NCBI GenBank assembly: GCA_004026145.2
Contig: CP034979.1
Span: 4,754,701 to 4,818,700 of the forward strand
Length of the DNA stretch: 64,000 bases
From: Takifugu bimaculatus
Taxonomy: Eukaryota > Chordata > Actinopteri > Tetraodontiformes > Tetraodontidae
Direction: 5' to 3'
Shown here: in pieces, positions 62,232 to 64,000 of the stretch
How positions within the stretch are numbered: the stretch's first letter is position 1
Layout: each line of letters starts with the position of its first letter
The notes under the pieces: generated by a model
What the model was told of the DNA's origin: nothing
The model's database searches: none
What the model saw: only the letters and a program-made list of their open reading frames with translations
Made by a program: the position numbers and the translations under genes

Positions 62232-64000
62232 CTGTGCATTGTTTCATTTGTTTCAATAAACACAGGAAAGTAATTGTGCAGAAATTCATCTTCCTTTTCA
62301 GAGCTGCAGGTGAGCCTCAACCATTCCGCGTGTGCTAGTTACATAAAAGGCCAGGTTCATTTTGCACGTCCCTGTTTCACTTTGTACATTTTTCTTCTGT
62401 ACGTCATTTAGCAGCTGTTCCGTGACAAATAGTAACTAGATTTGGATTTGTGTTTCCAGGCAGAAGGTGTAGACAATTAAAATAGAAAAAATCATCAGTC
62501 GTAGTTTTCTGACCAAAAATGCTTTGAATTCAAACTGAATCTCATCTCAAACGGGGTAAAACCGAAGGTCAATTGGAACTGTGAGGTTAGTCCGATAAAT
62601 ACCAGATTAATCGACAGAAGAGGCAGTTTAGCCTGTGTTGCTCACCTTAACGCTGTTGTCAGGCATGACAGCACAGCTGACAGGAGATACAGGTTGTGAG
62701 TTCTGAGCAGCAATGACACACATTATAATTCATTTTTTTGTTTGCACATTTGCTTTGTTGAAACTCAATTTATTCATGTCTCCCTTGCAGGTTGTTTGAA
62801 AAGAATATTCAGGCAAGGGAAGGAAAGTTTCAGAAAAAGTGTTCATTCCAACATGTTTTTGATCACACATGTTCCAGTTAAAGTGCTTTGTTTTTTTTGT
62901 ATTTCACCATTGAATTGTAGTTGTTTAGTTTAGGGTTAGAACATATTTATTTTTGTTGCTGCTTGTTTAAAAATTAAATTAATGGGGTTTATCTCATAAA
63001 CGACAACTGTTCTTGTTGCATTTCCTGCTCAGATGTTATATAATGTTAGTAAAAGTAGAAGAAGTGAGACAGCCAAAGGATGAGTGAGCACAAGTGAAGT
63101 AAAACACAGAGCAGTGAAGGTGGTGTGTTGGGTTTTATTACCTGTTACACTGTAGTTTTCCACCCGAAACTTAGATTAACAAACAGTTTAGAATGAAAGC
63201 AAACTCAGCGCATTTGGTCACTTCTGGTAGTTCGAACTGGCCCAGTTTGGACAGAAACATCCAGCTGCTGCCTGGAATGGTGAATAAATAATGATCAGCT
63301 GTGTCTAACAACTTGTCAGTGTCGAGGGTCGGCTGTGCGCTCGTCTTAGCATCACCCAGTCACGCTGTCAAACACAGCACAATGGTTTCCAGGCACAGGG
63401 ATTAACACCAAGAACATAAACACAGACTCTATTGTGTTGGATGACTTGTTTTAGGCTTGAAGCAGTAACGTCTCTCTTCCCAAAAGGCAAAACATAAAAA
63501 ATGCACACACGCTCCAACGCTTTATACTCCTCTCGTCTTGTTTGCTGCCCTGTATAATGTTTCTGTGGTTCAATCACTGTTGCCTGATGGTCGTTTGACC
63601 TTGGCTGGTACATCACTGATCATCTCGCATTGGGATTAAATCCAACTTGTCACATTTCAAAGGAAAAAAATCCTCCCGTTGTTCTTAGTGAAGGGAATGT
63701 TGTCTTCCCGGCACCTACAGCTTCTTGAGACCTGTTGTCGGCTGCATCTCCTCCTGGGAAAACATTAACCTTTGGGAGGATGGAGAGATTTGCTCTGTCA
63801 GCAGTGGTTTGTGGCAGGGATGTTAGCAGAGAAGCCTGGCATTCCTTCCCACAGCGCTTTTTGCAGGCAGTCACTTTAAACGTTCCGGCTGGAAGTTCCT
63901 GGAGTGGTAGAACCTTGGTTAGGTTCCCATTTGCTGCTTAGTGTTTGCCTTCTCATGTTCATGCTTCTTGTGTTTTTTCACACATTCGGCTAAGTTGCTG
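62229..64000. other. Non-coding stretch, no gene seen
   Basis: No supportable gene or element. Overlapping open frames on both strands at 63650-63941 have no recognisable domain. Confidence 0.5.

Overview
The window looks like nuclear DNA of a teleost fish. Three genes have introns with GT/AG splice sites, several introns are very short (87 nt is the smallest in mal), microsatellites are dense (CA/GT, TC, CATC, GGAT, TCTG), and several degenerate interspersed repeats match sequences common in fish genomes. There is no sign of bacterial or viral gene organisation.

The first 45 kb (1-45162) holds no gene I can support. It contains simple repeats, a 780-bp minisatellite of 16-bp units (19250-20030) with a 208-bp higher-order period, remnants of interspersed repeats, and a few isolated exon-like open stretches that I report only as findings. 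AT-rich, homeodomain-motif-rich tracts here could be regulatory, but that cannot be settled from one sequence.

The last 19 kb holds three genes. mrps5 (45163-54347, + strand, 12 coding exons, 401 codons before the stop) encodes the mitochondrial small-subunit ribosomal protein uS5m. Tail-to-tail with it lies mal (57632 down to 55756, - strand, 4 exons, 153 aa), a four-helix MARVEL-domain raft proteolipid. About 1.6 kb upstream of mal, in the same orientation, is a second mal-type gene (61968 down to 59220, - strand, 4 exons, 166 aa). It has the same intron positions and phases, so this is a tandem duplication. The second copy has an outer loop 15 residues longer between helices 3 and 4 and a different C-terminus. 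The convergent mrps5-mal pair also matches the human arrangement at 2q11 (established knowledge, from memory).

The three genes do not form a pathway: mrps5 is a housekeeping gene of mitochondrial translation with a YY1-like motif over its start codon, while each mal-type gene has a TATA-like box upstream, as expected for tissue-restricted genes. Between and beyond them lie a 5'-truncated non-LTR retrotransposon piece (about 58690-58965), repeat relics and long microsatellites. From 61969 to the end I see a promoter region, a GT repeat and then nothing I can call.
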